Shown: positions 20,211 to 29,937 of the stretch, in pieces
Layout of the letters: every line of letters starts with the position of its first letter
Numbering within the stretch: position 1 is the first letter of the stretch
From: Pseudomonas oryzicola
GTDB lineage: Bacteria > Pseudomonadota > Gammaproteobacteria > Pseudomonadales > Pseudomonadaceae
DNA length: 64,000 nucleotides
NCBI RefSeq assembly: GCF_014269185.2
Contig: NZ_JABWRZ020000002.1
Span: forward strand, 779,863 to 843,862
Direction of reading: 5' to 3'
Program-made: the position numbers and the translations under genes
The notes under the pieces: generated by a model
Databases searched by the model: none
Seen by the model: the letters and a program-made list of their open reading frames with translations, nothing else
Told to the model about the DNA's origin: nothing

Positions 20211-21611
20211 ATGTGGGTTCCTCACTACAGCGACCTGGCACAGCCGGTCTACCTAATGATCGCCGACGCCTTGGAGCAAGACATCGGCAGCGGCAGACTT
20301 ATGCCCGGCGAGCGTCTGCCGACACTCAAGGATCTGGCTGAGACCCTGAACGTCACGCCCGGCACCATCGGTCGAGCCTACGACGAAGCCGCCAAACGTG
20401 GTCTGGTGGTAGGCGAAGTAGGCCGCGGCACTTTCGTGCTGCCGCAGCGGCCGGTGCAAAGCGCTGCCCCTGCACCAAGCGTCGCACCGCAGCCGGCACC
20501 CGCCGAGCGTCAAAGTGGGCAGATCGACCTTTCGCTCATCAAGCCCAACGATGCCCATATGACCGACTGGCTGCGCGGTGCCATCAACGAACTCGCCGCG
20601 TCGCCCGGCCTGGCACAGGTGCTCGATTACGTCACCGAGGGCGGCCACGCCACCCACAAGCAAGCCGGTGCTAGCTGGATCCAGCGCTGGCTACCAGAGG
20701 CACGCTGGCAACAGGTGGTGCTGACTTCAGGGGCCCAGCACGGCCTGCTGGTGGCCATCAGCAGCCTGTCGAAAAGCGACGATGTGGTGCTGTGCGAGTC
20801 GTTCTGCTACCCAGGCATCATCTCCCTGGCCCACAGCATGGGCCGTCGCCTGCGCGGCGTGGCCATGGACGAGCACGGCCTGATTCCCGAGGCATTGCGC
20901 GCAGCCTGCCTGGAGCACCGCCCGTCGCTGCTGGTGTGCGTCACCACCCACCAGAACCCGACCAACTCGATCATGCCCCATGCCCGGCGCCAGGCGATCG
21001 CCGAGATCGCCCGTGAGTTCGACCTTTTCATCGTCGATGACGATATCTATGGTTTCCTCGAGCCTGCAGCGGATTACCAGCCATTGGCTGCGTATGCACC
21101 CGAGCGTTCGGTGTATCTCACGAGCTTGTCCAAGAGTGTGCTGCCGGCACTGCGCATCGGTTATCTGTACGCCCCGCCGCAAACCCTTTCGCGGTTGTCG
21201 TCGATGGTCCGCAGCAGCGTCTGGATGCCGTCGCCACTGATGGCGCAACTGGCCAGCAACCTGATCAACAGCGGCATGGCCGACCAGCTGGTGCGGGTTC
21301 AACAGGACGAGGCAGCGGCGCGCCAGCAAATGGCCCGGGAGATCCTCGGCAAATACAAGATCCGCAGCCAACCCAACAGCTTCCACATCTGGCTGGAATT
21401 GCCCGAGCCATGGACCAGCGACGAATTCGCCAACCTGGCGCGCAATAACGGCGTCACGGTAGTCAGTGGCAGCCAGTTCCTGCCAGAACGCAGCCGTGCC
21501 ACCTGCGGGGTGCGTATCGCCTTGATGGCCCCCAGCCGGCAGGAACTGGGCTTTGCCCTGACCAAGCTGGCAAGCCTGCTGGACTCGCCGGAGCCGCGGT
21601 TGTTCTATTGA
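20211..21611 (+). CDS. MocR-type regulator (GntR helix-turn-helix fused to aminotransferase-like domain)
   Basis: A 466-residue protein. Residues about 10-78 form a GntR winged helix: QPVYLMIADALEQDI, GERLPTLKDLAETLNVTPGT and EVGRGTFV. Residues about 105-460 are an aminotransferase class I fold with HQNPTNS, IVDDDIYG and the PLP lysine Lys308 in TSLSKSVLPALRIGY. MocR regulators sense PLP or an amino-group ligand and control adjacent operons. It is divergent from the oxygenase-TSUP-SDR operon, which is its likely target. A terminator follows at 21645-21666. The ligand is unknown. Confidence 0.9.
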   Translation: MWVPHYSDLAQPVYLMIADALEQDIGSGRLMPGERLPTLKDLAETLNVTPGTIGRAYDEAAKRGLVVGEVGRGTFVLPQRPVQSAAPAPSVAPQPAPAERQSGQIDLSLIKPNDAHMTDWLRGAINELAASPGLAQVLDYVTEGGHATHKQAGASWIQRWLPEARWQQVVLTSGAQHGLLVAISSLSKSDDVVLCESFCYPGIISLAHSMGRRLRGVAMDEHGLIPEALRAACLEHRPSLLVCVTTHQNPTNSIMPHARRQAIAEIAREFDLFIVDDDIYGFLEPAADYQPLAAYAPERSVYLTSLSKSVLPALRIGYLYAPPQTLSRLSSMVRSSVWMPSPLMAQLASNLINSGMADQLVRVQQDEAAARQQMAREILGKYKIRSQPNSFHIWLELPEPWTSDEFANLARNNGVTVVSGSQFLPERSRATCGVRIALMAPSRQELGFALTKLASLLDSPEPRLFY

Positions 21612-21644
21612 GCAAACCTTGTAGTGATGGCAGTGGCACTTTCA

Positions 21645-21666
21645 GGGACGCCATGCGTCCCTTTCA
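21645..21666 (+). terminator. Terminator hairpin of the mocR-type gene
   Basis: AGGGACGC (21645-21652), loop CAT, GCGTCCCT (21656-21663), then TTC: a perfect 8-bp stem 34 bases after the stop. The T run is short. Confidence 0.65.
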
Positions 21667-21702
21667 CAACACAAAACTGCTTTCCTGTATGGAATCGCCC
21701 GA

Positions 21703-22269
21703 CTACAAGCTCAGGGATACGCTGAAGTTGTCTCCCTCCAGATGCCGAACTTCCACCTGACCGCTAACATCTCGCTCATCTTCCATTACGAACTTGTAAC
21801 GGGACAGAAGAAAATCTTCCCGATAAACAACGCCTTCATTGCTCAGCTTCCCGCCCCAAGCCATCATCACTCCGCCGGAAATTGCAACGAAGCCAGGATA
21901 CAGTTGTATGTATTGGCTCAGAGTGAGGCCTGAGTATAGGTCGTAATAGATGACCTCAGGGCCAAATATGGCGATGGCAATGCCCAGCGCCGCGACTGCG
22001 CAACCAATTGCTATGAGCAGTCTGCCATAAAAGACAGGATCTCCAGCGCGCCCCTCAAGATGAGCCGCATACATCTCGGAAAAACCAGGGACGTTATAGT
22101 TCCGTGCACCTGACTTCAGATCTATTCGACCTATCTGGCATTCTTCCTCAGCCCTTTGCATGATCCACCCCAGCAAAAAGTGGATACTAGCGATCCAGGC
22201 AAGCGAAAAAGCGCTCCGCGAGAACTTCAGAAGTGCTTTACAGCCCAGGGTTAATACTTCAGCGCCCAT
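21703..22269 (-). CDS. Orphan membrane protein, unknown function
   Basis: I do not recognise this 188-residue protein. The start at 22269 is my choice, because the longer frame to 22311 runs through the ssb terminator. Three hydrophobic segments are visible: around FSLAWIASIHFLLGWIM, LLIAIGCAVAALGIAIAIFG and YIQLYPGFVAISGGVMMAWGG. A hydrophilic C-terminal tail of about 50 residues ends in SVSLSL. No Shine-Dalgarno sequence is evident. Base composition is visibly AT-richer than neighbouring genes and codon use is less biased, which suggests a recent arrival or weak selection. It stands alone between two terminators. Confidence 0.6.
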   Translation of the reverse strand: MGAEVLTLGCKALLKFSRSAFSLAWIASIHFLLGWIMQRAEEECQIGRIDLKSGARNYNVPGFSEMYAAHLEGRAGDPVFYGRLLIAIGCAVAALGIAIAIFGPEVIYYDLYSGLTLSQYIQLYPGFVAISGGVMMAWGGKLSNEGVVYREDFLLSRYKFVMEDERDVSGQVEVRHLEGDNFSVSLSL

Positions 22270-22301
22270 AAAAAAACCCAGCGCATTTGCCCTGGGTTTT
22301 T
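22268..22301 (-). terminator. ssb terminator
   Basis: On the minus strand AAAACCCAG (22300-22292), a 10-base loop and CTGGGTTTT (22281-22273) run into further T residues, about 30 bases after the ssb stop. Confidence 0.85.
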
Positions 22302-22329
22302 GGTTCTGCAAGACGCTTAACTGTTCTGA

Positions 22330-22869
22330 TCAGAACGGAATATCGTCATCGAAGCTGTCGAAATCAGCCGCCGGTTGCGGTGCTGGCTGTTGCGGCGCTG
22401 GGCGCTGAGGGGCCTGTTGCGGGCGCGGGGCCTGCTGGCGTGGGGCCTGGTTGTACTGCTGCTGGCCACCGCCATAGTTGCCGCCAGCTTGATTGTACGG
22501 GTCACCGCCCTGCTGCTGGCCCTGCGGACGACCGCCGAGCAGCTGCATGGTGCCATTGATGTCGACGATGATCTCGGTGGTGTAGCGCTTGATACCGTCC
22601 TTTTCCCACTCGCGGGTCTGCAGCTTGCCTTCGATGTAGCACTGCGAACCCTTGCGCAGGTACTCGCCGGCGATTTCGGCAACCTTGCCGAACAGCGACA
22701 CACGGTGCCATTCGGTACGCTCGACCTTCTGGCCCGACTGCTTGTCGGTCCACTGCTCGCTGGTAGCCAGGCTCAGGTTGGTCACGGCGTTACCGTTGGG
22801 CAGGTAGCGGACTTCGGGATCCTGGCCACAGGTGCCGACCAGAATGACTTTGTTAACCCCACGGGCCAT
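22330..22869 (-). CDS. ssb: Single-stranded DNA-binding protein
   Basis: A 179-residue protein with an N-terminal OB fold (residues 1-110: [49 protein letters not shown]). A Gly/Gln-rich linker follows, then the acidic tip DDDIPF that recruits repair and replication proteins. The length equals the E. coli type (178). Its AGGAGA ribosome binding site overlaps the stop codon of the upstream MFS gene (9-base gap), so translation is probably coupled. Confidence 0.97.
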   Translation of the reverse strand: MARGVNKVILVGTCGQDPEVRYLPNGNAVTNLSLATSEQWTDKQSGQKVERTEWHRVSLFGKVAEIAGEYLRKGSQCYIEGKLQTREWEKDGIKRYTTEIIVDINGTMQLLGGRPQGQQQGGDPYNQAGGNYGGGQQQYNQAPRQQAPRPQQAPQRPAPQQPAPQPAADFDSFDDDIPF

Positions 22870-22878
22870 AACGTTCTC

Positions 22879-24273
22879 CTAGGCTTCGCACGCCGAAGAG
22901 GCCGGGTTCACCAGGCGCTCGAGGGTCGTACGGTCCAAAATTTTCGTATCCAGTTTGATATAGATGGCGGCTTCATCTGCCACCACAACGGCGTCGGTCA
23001 CACCCGGCACGGCCATCAGACGCTCGGTCAGGCCGGCTTCCCGGACTGCCTCTGGCGTCAGCGGCAGGCGCAGGCTGGTCACATAGGGCGGCTCGTTCAT
23101 GCGCAAGGCGACGACCAACCAGATGGCACACAGCACCGCACAACCGAGGAACACCATGTTCAGCCCGCCGTGCTGGAACAACCAGCCACCGAGGATTCCT
23201 CCCAGGGCAGCGCCGAGGAACTGGCTGGTGGAGTAAACCCCCATTGCCGTTCCCTTGCCACCTGCAGGCGACACCTTGCTCACCAGCGAAGGCAGCGATG
23301 CCTCCAGCAGGTTGAATGCAGTAAAGAATACCACGGTGCCAACCACCAGTCCGCGCAAACCGTCAGCCCACTCCCAGAAGTATATCTCCGTCAGCAGCAG
23401 GACACTCACGGCGCCGGCCAACACGCGTTTCATCTTGCGCTTCTTTTCGCCGTAGATGATGAACGGGACCATTGCAAAAAATGAGATGAACAACGCGGTC
23501 AGGTACACCCACCAGTGTTGCTCCTTCGGCAGGCCGCCGCGCTCGACAAAGGCCAGTGGCAGCGCGACGAAGCTGGCCATGAGGATGGCATGCAGAATGA
23601 AAATGCCCGCATCCAGCCGCAGGAGGTCCGGGTGGCGCAGGGTCGGGCCGATGGCCTGTCGGGCCACCCCCGATTCGCGGTGCTGCAGGATGCTGTGGGT
23701 ATTGGGCACGACGAAGGCAATCAGCAGGATACCCACCAGGGCAAGTCCTGCCGTGGTGAGGAACAATCCTGACAAACCAAAGGCACGGGTCAGCAATGGG
23801 CCGACGACCATGGCGACGGCAAACGACAGGCCGATACTCATGCCGATCATGGCCATGGCCTTGGTCCGGTGTTGCTCGCGGGTAAGGTCGGACAGCAGCG
23901 CCATGACCGCGGCGGAAATTGCCCCGGCGCCCTGCAGGATACGCCCGGCGATCACCCCCCAGATGGAGTCGGCCTGAGCCGCCAGGACACTGCCCAGGGC
24001 AAAGATCACCAGCCCCAGGTAAATCACCGGTCGACGGCCGATGCGGTCGGAAATCATCCCGAACGGGATCTGCAAGATGGCCTGGGTGAGGCCATAGGCA
24101 CCAATGGCCAGGCCGATCAGTGCAGGTGTGGCACCGGCCAGGTCCATGCCGTAGGTGGCCAGCACCGGCAAGACCATGAACATGCCCAGCATACGAAAGG
24201 CAAAGACCAGGGCCAGGCCGCCAGCGGCGCGGGTTTCGCCGCCACTCATGCGCTCGTTGTGGGTGTCGTGCAT
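22879..24273 (-). CDS. MFS transporter, YajR-like with C-terminal YAM domain
   Basis: A 464-residue carrier with twelve hydrophobic helices. MFS motif A is seen as [16 protein letters not shown] after helix 2. After the last helix (about residue 395) comes a soluble tail, [29 protein letters not shown], shaped like the ferredoxin-fold YAM domain of E. coli YajR. The substrate is unknown. It lies directly upstream of ssb in the same transcript and divergent from uvrA, with 129 bases between the starts. Confidence 0.88.
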   Translation of the reverse strand: MHDTHNERMSGGETRAAGGLALVFAFRMLGMFMVLPVLATYGMDLAGATPALIGLAIGAYGLTQAILQIPFGMISDRIGRRPVIYLGLVIFALGSVLAAQADSIWGVIAGRILQGAGAISAAVMALLSDLTREQHRTKAMAMIGMSIGLSFAVAMVVGPLLTRAFGLSGLFLTTAGLALVGILLIAFVVPNTHSILQHRESGVARQAIGPTLRHPDLLRLDAGIFILHAILMASFVALPLAFVERGGLPKEQHWWVYLTALFISFFAMVPFIIYGEKKRKMKRVLAGAVSVLLLTEIYFWEWADGLRGLVVGTVVFFTAFNLLEASLPSLVSKVSPAGGKGTAMGVYSTSQFLGAALGGILGGWLFQHGGLNMVFLGCAVLCAIWLVVALRMNEPPYVTSLRLPLTPEAVREAGLTERLMAVPGVTDAVVVADEAAIYIKLDTKILDRTTLERLVNPASSACEA

Positions 24274-24341
24274 GGATTAATCTCGTGTGAACCGGCGGCG
24301 ATTCTATCAGTCCGACAGCTTGACGGCATCTACGCGACGCT

Positions 24342-24371
24342 TTGCCGCGTACTGGCAGCGCGCCGTATACT
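24342..24371 (+). promoter_or_regulatory. Candidate uvrA promoter
   Basis: TTGCCG (24342-24347), an 18-base spacer and TATACT (24366-24371) lie 31 bases before the uvrA start. No CTG-N10-CAG LexA box of good quality is visible in the MFS-uvrA gap. Confidence 0.5.
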
Positions 24372-24402
24372 TCCTTGTTTATGCCCGCCGAGCGAGGCCG
24401 CA

Positions 24403-27237
24403 GTGGACAAGATCCTGATTCGTGGGGCACGCACCCACAACCTGAAGAACATCGACCTGACCCTGCCCCGGGACAAGCTGATCGTGATCACCGGCCTGTC
24501 CGGTTCGGGCAAGTCATCCCTGGCGTTCGACACCCTCTACGCCGAAGGCCAGCGTCGCTACGTGGAATCGCTCTCGGCCTATGCCCGGCAGTTCCTGTCG
24601 ATGATGGAAAAGCCCGACGTCGACACCATCGAAGGCCTGTCGCCGGCCATCTCCATCGAGCAGAAGTCGACCTCGCACAACCCCCGCTCCACGGTCGGCA
24701 CCATCACCGAAATCTACGACTACCTGCGCCTGTTGTATGCCCGCGTCGGTACCCCGCGCTGCCCGGACCACGATATTCCACTGGAGGCGCAAACGATCAG
24801 CCAGATGGTCGACCTGGTGCTGGAGCGCCCGGAAGGCAGCAAGCTGATGCTGCTGGCCCCGGTGGTTCGCGAGCGCAAGGGCGAACACCTGGCAGTATTC
24901 GACGAGCTGCGTGCGCAAGGCTTTGTCCGCGCACGCGTCAACGGCAAGCTCTACGAACTCGATGAGCTACCCAAGCTGGACAAGCAGAAAAAGCACAGCA
25001 TCGATGTGGTAGTCGACCGCTTCAAGGTACGTGCCGACCTGCAACAGCGCCTGGCCGAGTCGTTCGAAACCGCGCTGAAACTGGCCGACGGCATCGCCCT
25101 GGTGGCGCCGATGGACGATGAACCGGGCGAAGAGATGATCTTCTCCGCACGCTTCGCCTGCCCGGTCTGTGGCCACGCCATCAGCGAGCTGGAGCCGAAG
25201 CTGTTCTCCTTCAACAACCCTGCCGGTGCCTGCCCGACTTGCGATGGCCTGGGGGTCAAGCAGTTCTTCGATACCAAGCGCCTGGTCAATGCCGAGCTCA
25301 CCCTTGCCGAAGGTGCGATCCGCGGCTGGGACCGGCGCAACGTGTACTACTTCCAGATGCTCGGTTCGCTGGCCGCGCATTATGGCTTCAGCCTGGAAGA
25401 GCCGTTCGGCGAGCTCTCGGCAGAACACCAGAAGGTGATCCTGCAGGGCAGCGGCAAGCAGAGTGTCGACTTCAAGTACCTCAACGACCGCGGCGACATC
25501 GTCAAGCGCTCGCACCCGTTCGAAGGCATCGTGCCGAACCTGGAGCGGCGCTACCGCGAAACCGAGTCGGCCACCGTGCGTGAAGAGCTGGCCAAGTTCC
25601 TCGGCACCCAGCCCTGCCCGGATTGCCGCGGTACTCGCCTGCGCCGCGAAGCGCGCCATGTGTGGGTGGGTGAGAAGACCCTGCCGGCGGTGACCAACCT
25701 GCCGATCGGTGAAGCCAGCAACTATTTCGGCGCCCTGACCCTGACCGGTCGCCGTGGCGAAATCGCCGCGAAGATCCTCAAGGAAATCTGCGAGCGCCTG
25801 CAATTCCTGGTCAACGTCGGCCTCGACTACCTCACTCTCGACCGTAGCGCCGATACCCTGTCCGGTGGTGAAGCACAGCGTATCCGCCTGGCCAGCCAGA
25901 TCGGCGCCGGCCTGGTGGGGGTGATGTACATCCTCGACGAACCGTCCATCGGCCTTCACCAACGCGACAACGACCGCCTGCTGGCTACCCTCAATCACCT
26001 GCGCGACCTGGGCAATACAGTGATCGTGGTGGAACACGATGAGGACGCCATCCGCCTGGCCGACTACGTCGTGGACATCGGCCCGGGCGCCGGCGTGCAT
26101 GGCGGGAAGATCGTCGCCGAAGGCACGCCGCAGGAGGTCATGGCCCACCCCGACTCGCTGACCGGCAAGTACCTGTCCGGGCGCAAGAAGATCGTCGTGC
26201 CGGCCAAGCGCACGCCGCGCAACAAGAAGCTGCAACTCAAGCTCAAGGGCGCGCGTGGCAACAACCTGCAGAACGTCGACCTGGAAATCCCGATCGGCCT
26301 GCTGACCTGCGTGACCGGGGTGTCCGGCTCGGGCAAGTCGACGCTCATCAACAACACGCTGTTCCCACTGGCCGCCACCGCCCTGAATGGCGCGAGCAGC
26401 CTCGAAGCGGCGCCGTACAACAGCGTGGATGGCCTGCAGCACCTGGACAAGGTAGTGGATATCGATCAGAGCCCGATCGGCCGCACTCCTCGCTCCAACC
26501 CGGCGACCTATACCGGCATCTTCACGCCTATCCGCGAGCTGTTCTCCGGCGTCCCGGAATCACGTTCGCGCGGTTATGGCCCCGGGCGGTTCTCGTTCAA
26601 CGTCAAGGGCGGCCGTTGCGAGGCCTGCCAGGGCGATGGCCTGATCAAGGTAGAGATGCACTTCCTGCCGGACATCTACGTGCCGTGCGACGTGTGCAAG
26701 AGCAAGCGATACAACCGCGAAACGCTGGAGATCAAGTACAAGGGCAAGAACATCCACGAAGTGCTGGAAATGACCATCGAGGATGCCCGCGAGTTCTTCG
26801 ACGCGGTACCGGCGCTGGCACGCAAGCTACAGACGTTGATGGACGTGGGGCTGTCCTACATCAAGCTTGGGCAGTCGGCGACCACGTTGTCGGGTGGCGA
26901 GGCACAGCGGGTGAAACTGTCGCGCGAGTTGTCCAAGCGTGATACCGGCAAGACCCTCTACATTCTCGACGAGCCAACCACAGGCCTGCATTTTGCCGAT
27001 ATCCAGCAGTTGCTGGACGTGCTGCATCGCCTGCGCGACCACGGCAATACCGTGGTGGTGATCGAGCACAACCTGGATGTGATCAAGACTGCGGACTGGC
27101 TGGTGGACCTTGGGCCGGAGGGTGGTTCGAAAGGTGGGCAGATCATTGCCTGTGGTACGCCGGAAGAACTGAGCGAGATGAAGCAGTCCTATACCGGGCA
27201 TTACCTGAAACCGCTTCTGGAGCGGGATCGGGCTTGA
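24403..27237 (+). CDS. uvrA: UvrABC excinuclease subunit A
   Basis: A 944-residue ABC-type ATPase that finds DNA damage and loads UvrB. The GTG start at 24403 gives [16 protein letters not shown], the conserved beginning, with GAGG 7 bases upstream. The first Walker A is [14 protein letters not shown] (residues about 31-44) and the second [13 protein letters not shown] (about 640). Signature motifs [16 protein letters not shown] and [15 protein letters not shown] are both intact. Zinc-type cysteines appear in CPVCGHAI...CPTCDGLG and CEACQGDG...CDVC. The length matches E. coli UvrA (940). Confidence 0.97.
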   Translation: MDKILIRGARTHNLKNIDLTLPRDKLIVITGLSGSGKSSLAFDTLYAEGQRRYVESLSAYARQFLSMMEKPDVDTIEGLSPAISIEQKSTSHNPRSTVGTITEIYDYLRLLYARVGTPRCPDHDIPLEAQTISQMVDLVLERPEGSKLMLLAPVVRERKGEHLAVFDELRAQGFVRARVNGKLYELDELPKLDKQKKHSIDVVVDRFKVRADLQQRLAESFETALKLADGIALVAPMDDEPGEEMIFSARFACPVCGHAISELEPKLFSFNNPAGACPTCDGLGVKQFFDTKRLVNAELTLAEGAIRGWDRRNVYYFQMLGSLAAHYGFSLEEPFGELSAEHQKVILQGSGKQSVDFKYLNDRGDIVKRSHPFEGIVPNLERRYRETESATVREELAKFLGTQPCPDCRGTRLRREARHVWVGEKTLPAVTNLPIGEASNYFGALTLTGRRGEIAAKILKEICERLQFLVNVGLDYLTLDRSADTLSGGEAQRIRLASQIGAGLVGVMYILDEPSIGLHQRDNDRLLATLNHLRDLGNTVIVVEHDEDAIRLADYVVDIGPGAGVHGGKIVAEGTPQEVMAHPDSLTGKYLSGRKKIVVPAKRTPRNKKLQLKLKGARGNNLQNVDLEIPIGLLTCVTGVSGSGKSTLINNTLFPLAATALNGASSLEAAPYNSVDGLQHLDKVVDIDQSPIGRTPRSNPATYTGIFTPIRELFSGVPESRSRGYGPGRFSFNVKGGRCEACQGDGLIKVEMHFLPDIYVPCDVCKSKRYNRETLEIKYKGKNIHEVLEMTIEDAREFFDAVPALARKLQTLMDVGLSYIKLGQSATTLSGGEAQRVKLSRELSKRDTGKTLYILDEPTTGLHFADIQQLLDVLHRLRDHGNTVVVIEHNLDVIKTADWLVDLGPEGGSKGGQIIACGTPEELSEMKQSYTGHYLKPLLERDRA

Positions 27238-27244
27238 CGGAAAT

Positions 27245-27267
27245 GGGGGCGCTTTGCGCCCCCAGCA
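27245..27267. terminator. Bidirectional terminator between uvrA and the ferritin gene
   Basis: GGGGGCGC (27245-27252), loop TTT, GCGCCCCC (27256-27263): a perfect 8-bp GC stem 7 bases after the uvrA stop and 5 bases from the convergent ferritin stop. The T tracts on both sides are short. Confidence 0.7.
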
Positions 27268-27268
27268 T

Positions 27269-27733
27269 TTACATCTGCGACTGCAGGTAGTTCTCCAGGC
27301 CAATGGCCTTGATCAGCCCCTGCTGCTTTTCGAGCCAATAGGTGTGGTCTTCTTCGGTATCAGCCAGCTGCGCGCGCAAGATGTCACGGCTGACGTAATC
27401 CTTGTGCAGCTCACACAGTTCGATACCTTTGCACAGCGCGGCACGCACTTTGTATTCGAGCTTGAGATCGGCCTCGATCATTTCCGGCACGGTACTGCCC
27501 ACTTCCAGGTCATCCGCGCGCATGTCAGGTGTGCCTTCGAGCATGAGGATACGACGCATCAGGGCATCAGCGTGCTGCGTCTCTTCTTCCATCTCGTGGT
27601 TGATACGCTCGTAGAGCTTGGACAGCCCCCAATCTTCATACATACGCGAGTGAATGAAGTACTGGTCGCGTGCAGCCAGTTCGCCCTTCAACAGCGTGAC
27701 GAGGTAGTTGATTACGTCCGGGTGGCCTTGCAT
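27269..27733 (-). CDS. bfr: Bacterioferritin-family iron storage protein (BfrA/FtnA type)
   Basis: A 154-residue four-helix ferritin. The start at 27733 ([11 protein letters not shown]) fits the family; a longer frame only adds unrelated residues. Ferroxidase ligands are present: Glu18, Tyr25, Glu51, His54, Glu93, Glu127 and His130. The methionine that holds heme in bacterioferritins (Met52) is replaced by Thr52 (EEETQHAD). This is the pattern of the P. aeruginosa protein first called BfrA and later FtnA, which also lies between uvrA and katA. It probably oxidises and stores iron without bridging heme, or supports a mixed shell with a heme-binding paralogue elsewhere. The neighbouring catalase suggests a shared role in limiting Fenton chemistry. 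Confidence 0.92.
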   Translation of the reverse strand: MQGHPDVINYLVTLLKGELAARDQYFIHSRMYEDWGLSKLYERINHEMEEETQHADALMRRILMLEGTPDMRADDLEVGSTVPEMIEADLKLEYKVRAALCKGIELCELHKDYVSRDILRAQLADTEEDHTYWLEKQQGLIKAIGLENYLQSQM

Positions 27734-27853
27734 CGCCCTGCTTCTCCATGTGAAAACGTCTACTGCACATAGTCTGAACCAGCTTTTACTTGCGGTCACT
27801 GAAAAATGCGCAATAAGAAGCAAAAAAACACCTGAACAGTAGTGATATTCATT

Positions 27854-27879
27854 GAAAAACCGCCCAAATGAGGGCGGTT
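27854..27879 (-). terminator. katA terminator
   Basis: On the minus strand AACCGCCC (27879-27872), a 6-base loop and GGGCGGTT (27865-27858) are followed by TTTC. It lies about 18 bases after the katA stop. Confidence 0.85.
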
Positions 27880-27896
27880 CTTCTTATCACTTCGAC

Positions 27897-29336
27897 TCAG
27901 GCGAGATCAATGCCCAAAGCCTTGGCAACTCCTTCGCCGTAAGCCGGATCAGCCTTGAAGAAGTATTGCAACTGGCGCTGGATCACGTCCTGGCTTACAC
28001 CTGCCATGGTCCCGGCGATGTTGCTGATCAAAAGGGCTCTCTGCTCATCATTCATCAGGCGGAACAGCGCGCCGGCATGGCTGTAGTAGTCGCTGTCTTC
28101 CCGGTGATTGTAGCGGTCCGCCACCCCTTCCAGAGCCAGGGCTGGCTCACCATGGCGTGGCGACTGCTTCGGCGCGTTGCTGTAGCTGTTGGGCTCATAG
28201 TTGGGCGCGCTGCCGTACGTGCCGCTGGCCATCGAGCCATCGCGCTGATAGCTGTTAACCGGGCAACGTGGCGCGTTAACCGGCAACTGCTGATGGTTGG
28301 TGCCTACCCGGTAGCGGTGTGCGTCAGCGTAGGCGAATACCCGACCTTGCAGCATGCGGTCTGGCGACAGACCGACACCCGGCACCATGTTGCTCGGGCC
28401 AAATGCAGCTTGCTCGACCTCGGCGAAGTAGTTCAACGGGTTACGGTTGAGCTCAAGCACACCCACCTCGATCAGCGGGTAGTCCTTCTGCGACCAGGTC
28501 TTGGTCACATCGAAGGGGTTCTCGTCACGGTTGGCTGCCTCGGCTTCACTCATTACCTGAATGCATACGGTCCAGCGCGGATAGTCGCCACGCTCGATCG
28601 CTTCGAAGAGATCGCGCTGAGCGTAGTCCGGATCGGTACCGGCCAGGCGTGCGGCATCTGCCGGGGCGAGGTTCTTGATGCCTTGCTGGGTCTTGAAGTG
28701 CCACTTGACCCAGGTCCGCTGCCCCTCGGCATTGATCAGGCTATAGGTATGGCTGCCGAAGCCGTGCATGTGGCGGTAGCCGTCCGGGATACCGCGATCG
28801 GAGAACAGGATAGTGACCTGGTGCAGCGCCTCGGGGGAGTGCGACCAGAAGTCCCACATCATCTGCGCGTTTTTCAGGTTGGTTTGCGGGTGACGCTTCT
28901 GCGTGTGGATGAAATCGGGGAACTTCAGCGGGTCACGAATGAAAAACACCGGCGTGTTATTGCCCACAATGTCCCAGTTGCCTTCCTCGGTGTAGAACTT
29001 CACGGCAAAGCCGCGCGGATCGCGCTCGGTATCGGCCGAGCCACGCTCGCCACCCACGGTGGAGAAGCGCAGGAACGTCTCGGTCTGCTTGCCGACTTGC
29101 TCAAACAGCTTGGCACTGGTGTAACCCGTAATATCGCGAGTAACGGTAAAGGTGCCATAGGCACCAGAGCCCTTGGCGTGGACGCGGCGCTCGGGGATGT
29201 TCTCGCGGTTGAAATGGGCAAGCTTCTCGATCAGGTGGAAGTCGTCGAGCAGCAGTGGGCCGCGTGGGCCGGCGGAACGGGAATTCTGGTTGTCGGCTAC
29301 AGGGGCACCGCTGGCGGTGGTGAGAATCTTGCTCAT
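27897..29336 (-). CDS. katA: Catalase (monofunctional, small subunit)
   Basis: A 479-residue heme catalase that disproportionates hydrogen peroxide. Catalytic His53 ([13 protein letters not shown]) and Asn126 ([13 protein letters not shown]) are present, and the proximal heme ligand Tyr336 lies in [12 protein letters not shown]. There is no signal peptide. The length fits small-subunit catalases. It has its own terminator at 27854-27879. It follows the alpha ribosomal operon and precedes the ferritin gene, the same order as katA-ferritin-uvrA in P. aeruginosa. GGAG lies 6 bases before the ATG. Confidence 0.95.
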   Translation of the reverse strand: MSKILTTASGAPVADNQNSRSAGPRGPLLLDDFHLIEKLAHFNRENIPERRVHAKGSGAYGTFTVTRDITGYTSAKLFEQVGKQTETFLRFSTVGGERGSADTERDPRGFAVKFYTEEGNWDIVGNNTPVFFIRDPLKFPDFIHTQKRHPQTNLKNAQMMWDFWSHSPEALHQVTILFSDRGIPDGYRHMHGFGSHTYSLINAEGQRTWVKWHFKTQQGIKNLAPADAARLAGTDPDYAQRDLFEAIERGDYPRWTVCIQVMSEAEAANRDENPFDVTKTWSQKDYPLIEVGVLELNRNPLNYFAEVEQAAFGPSNMVPGVGLSPDRMLQGRVFAYADAHRYRVGTNHQQLPVNAPRCPVNSYQRDGSMASGTYGSAPNYEPNSYSNAPKQSPRHGEPALALEGVADRYNHREDSDYYSHAGALFRLMNDEQRALLISNIAGTMAGVSQDVIQRQLQYFFKADPAYGEGVAKALGIDLA

Positions 29337-29462
29337 GGGCTCTCCTTATCGGTCTACATACGCCGGCTGATCGGCTGTGGAGAGAGTATTGACGAGCAAG
29401 ACCACAAGAACAAATTCATTACACAACTTGCATCAATAGAAATATGCAATACATCCAGAAAC

Positions 29463-29487
29463 AAAAAACCGGGCACTAGGCCCGGTT
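29463..29487 (-). terminator. Terminator of the alpha operon (after rplQ)
   Basis: On the minus strand AACCGGGC (29487-29480), a 5-base loop and GCCCGGTT (29474-29467) run into TTTTG, about 22 bases after the rplQ stop. Confidence 0.9.
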
Positions 29488-29508
29488 CTTTGTAGCAGAC
29501 AGAACGTC

Positions 29509-29895
29509 TTACTCAGCAGCTTCTACAGCACCGCCGACCGGACGATCAACCAGCTCGACGTACGCCATAGGAGCGTTGTCGCCAGCGCGGAAACCGCACT
29601 TCAGGATGCGCAGGTAGCCGCCCTGACGGGTGGCGTAACGCTTGCCCAGGTCGTTGAACAGCTTGCCGACAGCGGACTTCGAACGGGTACGGTCGAAGGC
29701 CAGACGGCGGTTAGCTACGCTGTCTTCCTTGGCCAGGGTGATCAGCGGCTCGGCAACGCGGCGCAGTTCCTTGGCTTTCGGCAGGGTGGTTTTGATCAGC
29801 TCGTGCTCGATCAGCGACACTGCCATGTTCTGGAACATAGCCTTGCGGTGAGAGCTGGTACGGCTCAGGTGACGTCCACTTTTACGATGACGCAT
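29509..29895 (-). CDS. rplQ: 50S ribosomal protein L17
   Basis: 128 residues with the family start [20 protein letters not shown]. The basic N-terminal arm contacts 23S rRNA near the exit tunnel. It is the last gene of the alpha operon, 42 bases after rpoA and ahead of a strong terminator. The C-terminus after residue 115 ([13 protein letters not shown]) is short and acidic, as in E. coli L17 (127 residues). Confidence 0.97.
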   Translation of the reverse strand: MRHRKSGRHLSRTSSHRKAMFQNMAVSLIEHELIKTTLPKAKELRRVAEPLITLAKEDSVANRRLAFDRTRSKSAVGKLFNDLGKRYATRQGGYLRILKCGFRAGDNAPMAYVELVDRPVGGAVEAAE

Positions 29896-29937
29896 GATTC
29901 ATTCCTTACCAAACACTACGTTCGGTGATTACGACGA

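Noticed and set aside
20014..20256. A possible 80-residue small protein upstream of the mocR-type gene
   Set aside because: It starts inside the palindrome, overlaps the regulator's first codons in another frame and has no ribosome binding site.
23869..24402. A 178-codon upstream extension of uvrA
   Set aside because: It overlaps the divergent MFS gene and has no UvrA-like sequence; the GTG at 24403 with GAGG upstream gives the conserved start.
24274..24402. A LexA box before uvrA
   Set aside because: CTG and CAG triplets occur, but none is spaced CTG-N10-CAG with an AT-rich core.
27852..29495. A 547-codon plus-strand frame opposite katA
   Set aside because: It spans both the katA terminator and the rplQ terminator region, and katA has intact catalytic residues.
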